A stretch of DNA of 64,000 bases from Palsa-504 sp963787645. Lineage in GTDB: Bacteria > Actinomycetota > Actinomycetes > Streptosporangiales > Streptosporangiaceae. This document shows, piece after piece, positions 17,079-25,107 of the stretch. Within the stretch, counting starts at the first letter, position 1. The number at the start of each line of letters is the position of its first letter. The stretch spans positions 248,001-312,000 of the forward strand of contig CAWBDS010000011.1 in NCBI GenBank assembly GCA_963787645.1, written 5' to 3'. Below the pieces are notes generated by a model, which saw nothing but the letters and a program-made list of their open reading frames with translations, made no database searches and was not told where the DNA came from. A program made the translations under genes and the position numbers.

Positions 17079-17792
17079 TCAGATCGGAGCAATCTCGCCC
17101 GTCGTGACCATCGCCTTGAGCGTCACATCCGCTGGCCAAGCCGCCACGACGAGCGCGGTCACCAGCAGCCCGCGGGAGGTCAGCCAGCGGCCACGCATGA
17201 CGCTCAGCGGAAGGCCATCCACCGCCAGCCCCGGGACTAGCAGCCGCGCGCGGAAGGTCCGGTTCACCGGGTCGATAGTGATGTGCGCGGACTGAAAATC
17301 GAGCCATTGCCGCGCCAGCGGGAACCATGCCTTGTACACCGACTCCTTGGCGCAGAACAAGAGCCGGTCCCAGCAGACACCCGGATCGGCGGCGGCAAGA
17401 TCGGAGACCTCGTCGCGCTCCTCGGCCAGCGTGATCGCCTCCAGTACCCCATCGGGCAGCTGCTCATTGGGCTCCGCGTCCAGCCCTAGGGCGAGGGTGT
17501 CGCTGGTCCTGGCTACCGCGGCGGCTCGGTAACCATCACAGTGCGTGATGCTTCCCGTCACCCCCGTGGGCCACTGGGGGGCACCGCGCGGCCCGCGCAG
17601 AATCGGCGCGGGCGGCTCGCCCAGCCGCGCGAGTGCGGCCCGTGCGCAAGCCCTGGCAGTAGCGAACTCGGCCCGCCGCCTGGCTATTGCCTTCGCGACG
17701 ACCGCCAGTTCCCCCGGGAACAGCACGGCGGCGGGGTCATCGGCGAAGGCTTCCGCCACGGCGACCTCGCGCGGCACGATTTGTTCAAGCAT
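17079..17792 (-). CDS. Sfp/EntD-type 4'-phosphopantetheinyl transferase
   Basis: A 237-residue enzyme that moves phosphopantetheine from CoA onto the Ser of carrier domains, converting apo-NRPS to the active holo form. Family motifs: PQWPTGVTGSITHCDGYRAA, the Mg-binding GLDAEPNEQLP (Asp and Glu kept), and FCAKESVYKAWFPL. Its length fits actinomycete Sfp-type enzymes of the EntD-like branch. The ATG is preceded by GGAGGG at 7 nt. It lies 62 bp from a perfect StrR-type box and can serve the giant NRPS downstream in the window. Confidence 0.93.
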   Translation of the reverse strand: MLEQIVPREVAVAEAFADDPAAVLFPGELAVVAKAIARRRAEFATARACARAALARLGEPPAPILRGPRGAPQWPTGVTGSITHCDGYRAAAVARTSDTLALGLDAEPNEQLPDGVLEAITLAEERDEVSDLAAADPGVCWDRLLFCAKESVYKAWFPLARQWLDFQSAHITIDPVNRTFRARLLVPGLAVDGLPLSVMRGRWLTSRGLLVTALVVAAWPADVTLKAMVTTGEIAPI

Positions 17793-17854
17793 TAATACGC
17801 CCTCCGCAGGAATGCCGCAGTAACCGTTCCACGATCCCGGTACGACGGTATATT

Positions 17855-17883
17855 GTTCAACTGTTATGCGACACCAGTTGAAC
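17855..17883. promoter_or_regulatory. StrR-type binding site 1 (perfect inverted repeat)
   Basis: GTTCAACTG, then 11 nt, then CAGTTGAAC: a perfect 9-bp inverted repeat in a 29-bp frame. The StrR consensus known from streptomycin regulation is GTTCGACTG-N11-CAGTCGAAC, so each half-site differs at one base. It lies in the divergent spacer, 62 bp before the phosphopantetheinyl transferase start and 97 bp before the cold-shock-domain gene start. Confidence 0.82.
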
Positions 17884-17980
17884 GGCTACATGACTCATGC
17901 CGTTGCGACTAATTTGGGTTCAGTTATACGGTTAATTAGCGGTTGGCGTACGAATATTAGGAATCAGAGGTGGATCACAA

Positions 17981-18532
17981 TTGGCTACGGGCAGGGTACT
18001 CCAGTTCGACCAGATACGCGGTTATGGATTTGTCGCGGCGGATGATGGCGGCGAAGATATCTTTCTGCATGCGTCGGTAGTCGATAGCGACACGGACGAG
18101 CTCGTCCCAGGCACGCGACTTGAATTTCAGGTAATGGCGGGCGACCGAGGGCGTAAAGCATTCGCCGCCCATCTGATCACAGATGGGCTAACTCTGGAAG
18201 ACGAGCCGGCAAAACCACTCGGATCCGCCACAAGGACCCCTCCGGCTCCGCCGATGCAGATGCCGATGCCGATGCCGGTGCAGATGCCAGCGCCGGTGCC
18301 GGCGCCGGTGCCGGCGCAGTCCGGACAAACGCTCCTCGCTCCGACGCCGGACGACGTGCCGGACGAAGGCCTAGAAGAACAGATGTGCGATGTTCTCTCG
18401 CCGGCCGAATTTGGCCAGGAGCTGACTGAGCTGTTGCTCAACAACATCCCGACGCTGACCGGTCAGCAGGTCGTCGCCGTGCGGCAGAACATACTGGAGC
18501 TCGCGGGGAAACATGGATGGGTGGACATCTGA
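17981..18532 (+). CDS. cold-shock-domain protein with extended C-terminus
   Basis: A 183-residue protein. The first 65 residues are a cold-shock (OB-fold) nucleic-acid-binding domain with the RNP-like patterns GYGFVAADDGGEDIFLHASVV and LEFQVMAGDRGRKA. A low-complexity Pro/Met/Val/Ala linker (about 88-115, encoded by short repeats at 18253-18320) leads to a helical C-terminal domain (about 125-183, SPAEFGQELTELLLNN). The TTG start is supported by GAGGTG upstream; the DNA around it, AGAGGTGGATCAC, is close to the 16S anti-Shine-Dalgarno complement. Ordinary Csp proteins are about 67 residues, so this is an enlarged form. It probably binds RNA or single-stranded DNA. The StrR-type box upstream suggests cluster control. 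Confidence 0.85.
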   Translation: MATGRVLQFDQIRGYGFVAADDGGEDIFLHASVVDSDTDELVPGTRLEFQVMAGDRGRKAFAAHLITDGLTLEDEPAKPLGSATRTPPAPPMQMPMPMPVQMPAPVPAPVPAQSGQTLLAPTPDDVPDEGLEEQMCDVLSPAEFGQELTELLLNNIPTLTGQQVVAVRQNILELAGKHGWVDI

Positions 18533-18597
18533 CACCATTCCGGTGGTCCTCGGGTACCTGCGGAACTGGCTCGGCGGATGCTCGCCCGGTGTGGTGA

Positions 18598-19494
18598 CTA
18601 CCGGACCGGGGGAATGGCTCCAGGTACGCTCGCAGATAGCGGGCTGAATTGCGGTTCAGAGGTCTCGGCGGGAAATATCTGGCATATGGTGCGCGGCCTA
18701 TCCGGATTCAGCTTGAGTTCGTCGGGGTAACCGAACGACACCTCTTCGAACCGTACTCCGTCCACCCACGTTGTCCCTGGAATGTGCAGGTGCCCGTAGA
18801 CGACCGCTGCCGCGTGGTACCGCAGATGCCAGTCGGCGGTCCGTTCCGTTCCGCACCATTGCGCGAATTCGGGGTACCGCAGGGCCAGAGTGGGTTCGCG
18901 GGAGAGCGGGAAGTGACTGACCAGCACGGTTGGTGTCCCCGGGCGCAGAGCTGACAGGCGTCGCTCGGCAGCCTCGACCAGTGCGTGACACCACGCCTCC
19001 CGGCTCGGGTAGGGATCGGGGAAGAGCACGGCCTCGTCGGAGCATACGATTCCCGTCTCGTAGGCCAGGGCCAGGGCTTCCAACTTGGTCGTCGTGCCGT
19101 CCGGGCGGAACGTGTAGTCATACAGCAGAAACAACGGGACTATCGTCAGCGGACCGCCGGGCCCGGTCCAGACCGGGAACGGATCCTCGGGGGTGATCAC
19201 CCCGATCCTGCGGCACATCGACACGAGGTACTGGTAACGGGCTTGTCCGCGCAGGGGTACCGGGTCAGTGCCGAGCGTCCAGAGCTCGTGATTACCAGGG
19301 ACCCAGATGACGACCGCGAACCGTGCCCGGAGGGTGGATAGTGCCCACTCGATATCCGCCGTCTTCTCGGCCACGTCCCCGACGACCAGCAGCCAGTCGG
19401 CCGGGGATCCGGGCCGCAGGTTCGCGACGAACTCGCGGTTCTCGGGGAAGGTGACGTGGAGATCGCTGACCGCTAGCAGCCTCCCACTTGCCAT
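18598..19494 (-). CDS. calcineurin-like metallophosphoesterase
   Basis: A 298-residue dimetal phosphoesterase. All five blocks of the family are present: SDLHV, VGDVAEK, PGNHELW, VSHFPL and YGHLHIPG. There is no signal peptide, so it should act in the cytoplasm on a phosphoester of unknown identity. It is transcribed alone and is convergent with the cold-shock-domain gene. It could be a housekeeping gene inside the cluster or act on a phosphorylated intermediate; the sequence does not decide. Confidence 0.9.
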   Translation of the reverse strand: MASGRLLAVSDLHVTFPENREFVANLRPGSPADWLLVVGDVAEKTADIEWALSTLRARFAVVIWVPGNHELWTLGTDPVPLRGQARYQYLVSMCRRIGVITPEDPFPVWTGPGGPLTIVPLFLLYDYTFRPDGTTTKLEALALAYETGIVCSDEAVLFPDPYPSREAWCHALVEAAERRLSALRPGTPTVLVSHFPLSREPTLALRYPEFAQWCGTERTADWHLRYHAAAVVYGHLHIPGTTWVDGVRFEEVSFGYPDELKLNPDRPRTICQIFPAETSEPQFSPLSASVPGAIPPVR

Positions 19495-19569
19495 ATCTAG
19501 CCTCGTAAAATTCCTGCTACGTGACTGACGCGCAGCCGCTGACCAAGACTGTTCGTGCCCGCGGAACCC

Positions 19570-20409
19570 TTACGTCGCGGCCCGGGCGCTGGCTCCTGCG
19601 TCGGTGTAGCGCGCGTGCCTGGGCCTGGACGGATCCCATCGGAAAAAGCGTACCGACACAATCAGGCAACATACGGCCCATGCGGCGAGCACGACCGCGT
19701 CATGCAGCGACATCAGCGCCACTCCGCCCGATGAGGGCTGCAGCGCAGCCGACACGCTCTGGATTACCGGCTTGACCGGGAGATAACCCATAAGCGTGTT
19801 CACCCACTGTGGTAGGGCCAGCTTGCCGATTCCATCGGAGAAGATGAGCAACGGCATATAGGTGAGCACGAGAACCGGGCCAAGGCTTTGCGTGGTCTTG
19901 ACCACAGTGGTGATGGCCGTTGCCGCCGCTGCCAGGGCTAGCGCGCCGAGTGTCTCAACGACCAGCACGCGGATCACGCCCTCCGCGGAGACGTGCACAT
20001 CGGCCATGATGGCACCGACAGCGAGCAGGATGATTCCGGCGCAGTCAGCAAGGAGAACACAGGTGATGATCCGCCCGGTGAAATACACCCAGGCCGGCAG
20101 CGGCGCCAGATGCCACCGGCGCAGCACGCCCTGTTCCCTGGCAGAGACCAGGGTTGTCGTGTACGCGACATACGCGATCGTCAACGCGCCGAACACGAGA
20201 ATCCCGCTGATGTCGGCCAGATGCTCCGCCATGACGGCCGCCTGGCTGCCATGAGTCCGCGCCTTGAGCAGGATCGTCAGCATTATCGCCGGGAAAACCA
20301 GGGACAGCAGGTAAGTCGGCGCGCTGCGCAGCATCAAGGTCATCTGATACCGGACCTGCGCCGCGAGCAGCGTACTGAGCCGCGGCAGCCGGGTGTCAAC
20401 GCTATCCAT
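19570..20409 (-). CDS. ABC-2 type transporter permease (DrrB-like)
   Basis: A membrane subunit of about 279 residues with six hydrophobic helices and the ABC-2 pattern of a cytoplasmic start (MDSVDTRLPRLSTLL), a loop VSAREQGVLRRWHLAPLP, and the last helix near AVCCLIVSVRFF. The ATG at 20409 overlaps the ATPase stop by 8 nt and is preferred to an upstream ATG at 20457 inside the ATPase gene. Together with the ATPase it forms an export pump of the daunorubicin-resistance type, a likely exit or self-protection route for the peptide. Confidence 0.9.
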   Translation of the reverse strand: MDSVDTRLPRLSTLLAAQVRYQMTLMLRSAPTYLLSLVFPAIMLTILLKARTHGSQAAVMAEHLADISGILVFGALTIAYVAYTTTLVSAREQGVLRRWHLAPLPAWVYFTGRIITCVLLADCAGIILLAVGAIMADVHVSAEGVIRVLVVETLGALALAAAATAITTVVKTTQSLGPVLVLTYMPLLIFSDGIGKLALPQWVNTLMGYLPVKPVIQSVSAALQPSSGGVALMSLHDAVVLAAWAVCCLIVSVRFFRWDPSRPRHARYTDAGASARAAT

Positions 20410-21313
20410 TGGCCGCCACCTCAGCCCGAGGGCGGCCGGTGATCGCCAGGTAGGCATCCTCCAGGGTGGGCGGACCCACCTCTAGGCCGGTAAGGTCCAC
20501 CTCGTTCTCGCGCGCCCACTCCACCAGCATCTTCAGATCCGCCGTCACGTCCGCAGAAGGCACAGAAAGCATGCCTCGGTCCACATGCTGGGCCAGCGGA
20601 TACGGCAGCTCGGGAGCGTCCGGAGGCACCGGGAACCGGATCACCGGCACACCGCCCATCGCGCGCAGACCGTGCGGCGTCGTGTCCGCCACCACCCGCC
20701 CATGCGCGAGCACGATGACCCGGTCGGCCAGGTGCTGGGCCTCATCCAGGTTATGGGTAGCGAGCAGGACAGTGGTCCCGGTCCCGGCCAGATCCTCGAT
20801 GCCCGTCCACAGTCGCCTGCGGGCCTCCGGATCCAGGCCGCCGGTAGGTTCATCGAGGAACAGCATCTCGGGCCTGCCGATGACGGCGACACCGAGGTCA
20901 ACCCGCTGACGCTGGCCCCCGGAAAGCGCGCCTATCCTCGTCCGGGCGTCGTTGGCCATGTCGAGCATCTCGAGTACCTCACCGACCGGCCGGGGTCTGG
21001 GGTAAAGACCGCCATGCAGCTTCAGCGCCTCGGTGACCGTGAGCTGGCTATCAAGAGCGTTCGCCTGCAAGGCAAACCCGATCCTGGCCCGCCAGGCGCG
21101 GCTGCCCGCTCGCGGATCTACCCCGAGGACGCGGACCTTCCCCCCGCTCGGGGCCAGGAAGCCTTCCAGAACCTCGATCGTAGTGGTCTTACCCGCACCG
21201 TTCGGCCCGAGCAGAGCCGCCACTTGCCCCGCAGCGATCTCGAAGCTCACATTCTCGACAGCAGTGAAATGGCCGTAACATTTAAGCAGGTCCTCGACGA
21301 CTATCGCAGTCAT
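20402..21313 (-). CDS. ABC transporter ATP-binding protein (DrrA-like)
   Basis: A 303-residue ATPase of the drug-export class. Walker A is LLGPNGAGKTTT (about 34-45), the signature is LSGGQRQRVDLG, Walker B with D-loop is MLFLDEPTGGLDPEARR, and the H-switch is ATHNLDEAQHL. A C-terminal extension of about 80 residues is typical of the DrrA group. It powers the permease encoded next. The ATG overlaps the stop of the upstream small membrane protein (ATGA), giving a three-gene operon. A decayed copy of its first about 30 codons is found at about 24.76-24.85 kb. Confidence 0.93.
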   Translation of the reverse strand: MTAIVVEDLLKCYGHFTAVENVSFEIAAGQVAALLGPNGAGKTTTIEVLEGFLAPSGGKVRVLGVDPRAGSRAWRARIGFALQANALDSQLTVTEALKLHGGLYPRPRPVGEVLEMLDMANDARTRIGALSGGQRQRVDLGVAVIGRPEMLFLDEPTGGLDPEARRRLWTGIEDLAGTGTTVLLATHNLDEAQHLADRVIVLAHGRVVADTTPHGLRAMGGVPVIRFPVPPDAPELPYPLAQHVDRGMLSVPSADVTADLKMLVEWARENEVDLTGLEVGPPTLEDAYLAITGRPRAEVAANG

Positions 21314-21540
21314 TGCCGGAGAGCGCCGTTACCATTGCCCCCGCGGCTTTGATCCTGCTTCCTGGCTCGCAGCCAAACCAATGCCAGGAGCACAATTGCG
21401 CCTGCACCGACGATATCCGCCGCCCAGAAGCCAGTCGCGAGCCCGATCACAAGCACGACAACGCCTATGCCCCCCTGGATAAGCATAAGAGGAGGAACCT
21501 TTGTTTCTGCTGGCCGCAGGAAGGTATCTTTTCCAGGCAC
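21310..21540 (-). CDS. small two-helix membrane protein, copy 1
   Basis: About 76 residues: a short basic N-terminus, then a nearly continuous hydrophobic stretch (IQGGIGVVVLVIGLATGFWA, then DIVGAGAIVLLALVWL) forming one hairpin of two helices, and a charged tail. GTG at 21540 is chosen because AGGGG lies 5 nt upstream and because it lines up with the start of the paralogue at 24854-25048; the ORF runs further upstream without support. It is translationally coupled to the ABC ATPase. Function unknown; it may be an accessory of the exporter. Confidence 0.7.
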   Translation of the reverse strand: MPGKDTFLRPAETKVPPLMLIQGGIGVVVLVIGLATGFWAADIVGAGAIVLLALVWLRARKQDQSRGGNGNGALRQ

Positions 21541-21776
21541 GCAAACCCCTAATACAGGTGATTGACGTTTCTTACAGAACACACTACCCCACCCTCCATC
21601 CGCAAACCAGGTTCGGTCCCGGCCCAAGGCTGCAGCGCAGCTTGAGGTCCTGAGTTGGTCCAGAGTGCGGGCGAGCCTAATGAAATCCGCAGGTGTGCAG
21701 GTTGAACCCGCGCCGGGTATTCCCCCGCGGTAAGCGGGATGAGCGCTGGTCAGCGGCCTGCCGAAGCGGAACTGCG

Positions 21777-21830
21777 GGACGGTCGCTGAGCATGCCGGGG
21801 ACCGGACGGTCGCCGAGCATGCCGGGGACC
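21777..21830. repeat. two tandem 27-bp repeats
   Basis: Units 21777-21803 and 21804-21830 (core GAGCATGCCGGGGACC) differ at one base. No function is suggested. Confidence 0.75.
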
Positions 21831-22090
21831 GGAGGCCGGACGGACCCAGCCCTGCTGAACCAGGCGTCCTGTTCCTACGAGCTGCGGGTCGCGTCGCACC
21901 TCATGCTCACGCTGGCCACGGGCACGAAGCTGACCTGCAAGGACGCGGTCAGCAAACTGCTGAAGCCCAACGCCGCGGGGGGATCCGCTCCGCCGGCCAA
22001 AGTTGCGAGAGCGGCCGCTGGCAGGCCCGGGCGCGTGGATCGCCGCCAGCACCCATCCGACGCTGACCTGCGGGGCCAGCCATGGTTTCG

Positions 22091-22119
22091 GTTCAACTGA
22101 CACGCTGGGGCGCTTGAAC
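22091..22119. promoter_or_regulatory. StrR-type binding site 2
   Basis: GTTCAACTG, 11 nt, CGCTTGAAC. The left half is identical to site 1 and the right half keeps TTGAAC. It lies 121 bp before the first P450 ATG. Bases flanking it (TGGTTTC before, ATACG after) also match site 3. Confidence 0.72.
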
Positions 22120-22240
22120 ATACGCGAAGATACTCGGCAGGCGCCGAAGGCAATGGGAATAGACCGATTGCGGCGGCAACGCAGAAGAAAGTAAGGTAAA
22201 ACACCCGATGAGCGCCTACCCCTAAAGGGAGTGGGACGAA

Positions 22241-23482
22241 ATGACCGGCAATCGTCCAGCGCCGCCCTTGTCATGGATATCGGATAATGGCGACCTATTG
22301 GTGGACCTGACGAGTTCCGATACGCATGCGGATTACGATCTCCAGCCGGTCTATGCCCTCCTGCGGCAGGAAGCGCCGGTCATCTGGCATCCGCCCAGGA
22401 ACGGGCAGGTCAAGGGATTCTGGGCGGTGCTGCGCCACCCCGACGCCATGGCGGTGTGCCGGAACGCGGACACATACTCCTCGAGCTACGGCAATGTGAT
22501 CGAGACCCTCGTCTATGGCGGAGACCCGGCCGGAGGCCAGATGCTGGCCGTATCCGACGGCCCGCAGCACGACGAGATCCGCAGGCTGCTTTGGCAGCGC
22601 CTGACGCCCGACGGCCTGGGCGCCCTCAGCGACCGTATCCGCAGCAACGCAAGATCGGCCATCACACGTGGCATGAGCAACGGATCATGCGACTTCGCCG
22701 CGAACATTGCCGCGCGCCTCCCGCTGATCGGCATCTGCAGCCTGCTCGGCGTGCCCGAGGATGATCACGACTTCATCCTCAGCTGCACCAGCTCAGCCCT
22801 GTCCTCGGAGGACGCTGACAGCACAATGGCCGCCCGGAGCCTGGCCAAGGCAGAACTGCTGGTCTACTTCGACAAGCTGGCCTACTCGAGACGGCGGCAG
22901 CCCACCGATGACGTGATCTCCCTGCTCGCCAACGGCGCGATCGCCGGGCGCACGCTCACCGACGACGAGGTAGTGCTCAACTGTTACAGCCTGATTCTCG
23001 GCGGCGACGAGACCACCCGCCTGTCCATGATCGGCGGCGTCCTGGAGCTCATCAACCGCCCCGCGCAGTGGACGGGGCTGAAGGACGGCACCATCTCCGC
23101 CAAGACAGCCGCCAAGGAGATAGTGCGCTGGACCACGCCGGCCATGCACGTGGGCCGGACCGTCATGAAAGACACCGAACTAGCCGGCACGCACTTCAAG
23201 CCCGGGGACATCGTGGTGGCGTGGCTCTCCTCGGCTAACTTCGACGAGAGCGAGTTCACCAACCCGGACCGTTTCGACCCGCACCGCAAGCCCAATCGCC
23301 ACCTCGGCTACTCCTTCGGCAGCCACTTCTGCCTGGGCGCGCACCTCGCACGGCTGGAGATCAGCATCCTCCTCGAGACCCTGTGCGAGCTCGTCGAGAA
23401 CATAAAGCTCGCTGGCGAACCGAAGCGCGTCTATTCCAGCTTCCTCAGCGGCTATAGCAGCCTGCCTGTGTGGATGACCTGA
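22241..23482 (+). CDS. cytochrome P450, copy 1
   Basis: A 413-residue soluble bacterial P450. The I-helix oxygen-activation motif is LILGGDETTR with Glu257-Thr258, the ExxR is EIVR, and the haem loop is FGSHFCLGAHLARLE with proximal Cys364. The N-terminal LLRQEAPVIWH and CSLLGVPEDD fit P450s of secondary metabolism. A peptide-tailoring hydroxylase or cross-linker is plausible; the substrate is not readable. It needs ferredoxin partners, and none are encoded in the window. It starts 121 bp after StrR-type site 2 and overlaps the second P450, so the two form an operon. Confidence 0.93.
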   Translation: MTGNRPAPPLSWISDNGDLLVDLTSSDTHADYDLQPVYALLRQEAPVIWHPPRNGQVKGFWAVLRHPDAMAVCRNADTYSSSYGNVIETLVYGGDPAGGQMLAVSDGPQHDEIRRLLWQRLTPDGLGALSDRIRSNARSAITRGMSNGSCDFAANIAARLPLIGICSLLGVPEDDHDFILSCTSSALSSEDADSTMAARSLAKAELLVYFDKLAYSRRRQPTDDVISLLANGAIAGRTLTDDEVVLNCYSLILGGDETTRLSMIGGVLELINRPAQWTGLKDGTISAKTAAKEIVRWTTPAMHVGRTVMKDTELAGTHFKPGDIVVAWLSSANFDESEFTNPDRFDPHRKPNRHLGYSFGSHFCLGAHLARLEISILLETLCELVENIKLAGEPKRVYSSFLSGYSSLPVWMT

Positions 23483-24735
23483 GGGCGGGCGTAAAAGTGA
23501 CACGAGTTAGCTTGAAAATTCCGAATCTGGTCGATCCGAATACCTACGCCGAGCACGACATGGCTGAGATCTGGCGTCGGCTCCGCGCCGACGAACCCGT
23601 TTACTGGCATCCGGAGACCGTCACTGGACAGGGATTCTGGGTGATCAGCCGGTATGCGGATATCGCGCAAGTGCTGCGTGACGATACCCGCTTTACCTCC
23701 GAAAGAGGGAATATACTGGACACCCTGCTCCAGGGCGGCGATATAGGCGCTGGCCGTATGCTGGCCGTCACCGACGGTCCTCATCACACGGAGTTGCGCC
23801 AGCTCCTCCTCCGGGCGTTCGGGCCGCGCGCGTTGGAAGATGTAACACGCCGCGTCCGTCGCGGTGTGCGGCGCTTGCTATGCCAGGCTGTCGAAAGCGG
23901 GAACTGTGACTTCGCAAAGGATGTTGCCTCGGCTGTCCCGCTGGAAACTATCTGCGATCTGCTCGACGTACCGATTGCGGACAGGCAGAAAATCCTGCAG
24001 CTTACCAAAACCGCTCTTACGTCGGACGAGCCCGACCAGGAGGAAATCGTTGACCGGGTGGCGCGTAATGAGATTATGGTGTATTTCAGCAACCTGGTCG
24101 AGGAACGCCGCAAGTCGCCCGGCTCTGATCCGATCAGTCTTATGGCGACCGCAACGTTCGACGGCAAGCATATGCCAGACGACGACATCATCCTTAATTG
24201 TTACAGCCTGATACTGGGCGGAAATCAGACTAGTCGGCTGGCAATGACTGGCGCGGTTCATGCCTTCGTTGAATTCCCCGATCAGTGGCGTGCGCTCAAG
24301 GATGGGCGGGCGACTCTCGCTTCCGCTTGCGACGAAGTACTGCGCTGGACGTCACCCGCAATGCACTTCGGCCGAGTTGCGATTACGGAAAGCGAGCTGG
24401 CCGGCAAAAAAATTTGCCCCGGGGATCCGGTCACACTATGGTTTCCTTCCGCCAATCGGGACGAAACAGAATTCCCAGCGGCGGATCTGTTTGATCTGGC
24501 CCGGTCACCGAATAGGCATCTCTCATTCGGTTATGGCCGGCATTTTTGCATAGGCGCTTCTCTCGGCCGCATCGAAATTATCGCAATGCTAGACGGATTG
24601 CGGACATTCGTAAGTCATATTGAGCAAACAGGGAGCGGGCGAAAGATTTTTTCAAATCTGCTGTCGGGGATGAGCAGCCTACCGGTCATGCTGGAAGGCG
24701 ACCAGGCTGGGTCGGCGTGCTGGCAAGACTTATAA
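23470..24735 (+). CDS. cytochrome P450, copy 2
   Basis: A P450 of up to 421 residues, clearly paralogous to copy 1 (shared GNILDTLLQGGDIGAGRMLA-type block, NCYSLILGG, SGMSSLPV end). The haem loop is FGYGRHFCIGASLGRIE with Cys360, and the ExxR is EVLR. The I-helix reads LGGNQTSR: Thr254 is kept, but the usual acidic residue before it is Gln253. The GTG at 23470 overlaps the first P450 by 13 nt; a GTG at 23497 (VTRVSLK) is an alternative start. The altered acid-alcohol pair may mean unusual oxygen activation or a changed reaction. Confidence 0.92.
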   Translation: MDDLRAGVKVTRVSLKIPNLVDPNTYAEHDMAEIWRRLRADEPVYWHPETVTGQGFWVISRYADIAQVLRDDTRFTSERGNILDTLLQGGDIGAGRMLAVTDGPHHTELRQLLLRAFGPRALEDVTRRVRRGVRRLLCQAVESGNCDFAKDVASAVPLETICDLLDVPIADRQKILQLTKTALTSDEPDQEEIVDRVARNEIMVYFSNLVEERRKSPGSDPISLMATATFDGKHMPDDDIILNCYSLILGGNQTSRLAMTGAVHAFVEFPDQWRALKDGRATLASACDEVLRWTSPAMHFGRVAITESELAGKKICPGDPVTLWFPSANRDETEFPAADLFDLARSPNRHLSFGYGRHFCIGASLGRIEIIAMLDGLRTFVSHIEQTGSGRKIFSNLLSGMSSLPVMLEGDQAGSACWQDL

Positions 24736-24761
24736 GGCGGCGGCGAGTCAAGTACCACGGA

Positions 24762-24850
24762 GCAGGGAAGCCCTCCAGGAACTCGGTCGTTGGTGGTCTT
24801 ACCCGCGCCGTTCGGCCCGAGCAAAAGCCACCACTTGTCCCGCCGCCCGC
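24762..24850 (-). pseudogene. remnant of an ABC ATPase gene (5' end)
   Basis: This stretch aligns without large gaps to 21160-21245 inside the intact ABC ATPase and still encodes LGPNGAGKTT, the Walker A loop. The reading frame then breaks up and the rest of the gene is gone. It sits just downstream of the second small membrane protein, in the same order as the intact operon, so it is left over from a segmental duplication. Confidence 0.72.
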
Positions 24851-24853
24851 CGG

Positions 24854-25048
24854 TTAATTACGCCGCTTTGATCGCAGCCACGCCGAGCCAATGAGCAGAA
24901 TCGCGCCCGCTCCAACGATGTCTGCCGCCCAGAAGCCAGTCGCGAGCCCTATCGCCAGCACCACGACACCTATGCCCCCTTGGATGGCCGCGAGCAGAGG
25001 AAAGTTCCTTCCTTGGCCTCTCGGAGAAGGCCGCCTGCCAACATACAT
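24854..25048 (-). CDS. small two-helix membrane protein, copy 2
   Basis: A 64-residue paralogue of copy 1: IQGGIGVVVLAIGLATGFWA and DIVGAGAILL are almost identical, and the surrounding nucleotides (TCAATCAC before the ribosome binding site) also match. The ATG has a strong GGAGG 4 nt upstream. Its partner ATPase is reduced to a fragment, so this copy is either an orphan or serves the intact exporter. Function unknown. Confidence 0.72.
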   Translation of the reverse strand: MYVGRRPSPRGQGRNFPLLAAIQGGIGVVVLAIGLATGFWAADIVGAGAILLIGSAWLRSKRRN

Positions 25049-25107
25049 AAAACCTCCACTGTAAGTGATTGATTGCTATTCTAGCACCGCAGGACGCGGC
25101 GGCTCTC

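Larger units (their letters stand above)
21541..22240. other. 700-nt spacer with degenerate repeats and a StrR box
   Basis: This divergent spacer lies between the exporter operon and the P450 genes. It holds a single 29-nt CRISPR-repeat-like sequence (21717-21745), two 27-bp tandem repeats (21777-21830) and StrR-type site 2 (22091-22119). A plus-strand ORF of 135 codons (21693-22100) crosses these elements and has no recognisable domain or ribosome binding site; it may be residue of older DNA. Confidence 0.5.

Noticed and set aside
19540..19570. Short palindrome GTTCG...GGAAC near the exporter 3' end
   Set aside because: Spacing and arm length do not match the 9-11-9 StrR-type geometry.
21693..22100. 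135-codon plus-strand ORF before the P450s
   Set aside because: It crosses tandem repeats and the StrR-type box, and lacks a ribosome binding site and any known motif; kept only as part of the spacer description.
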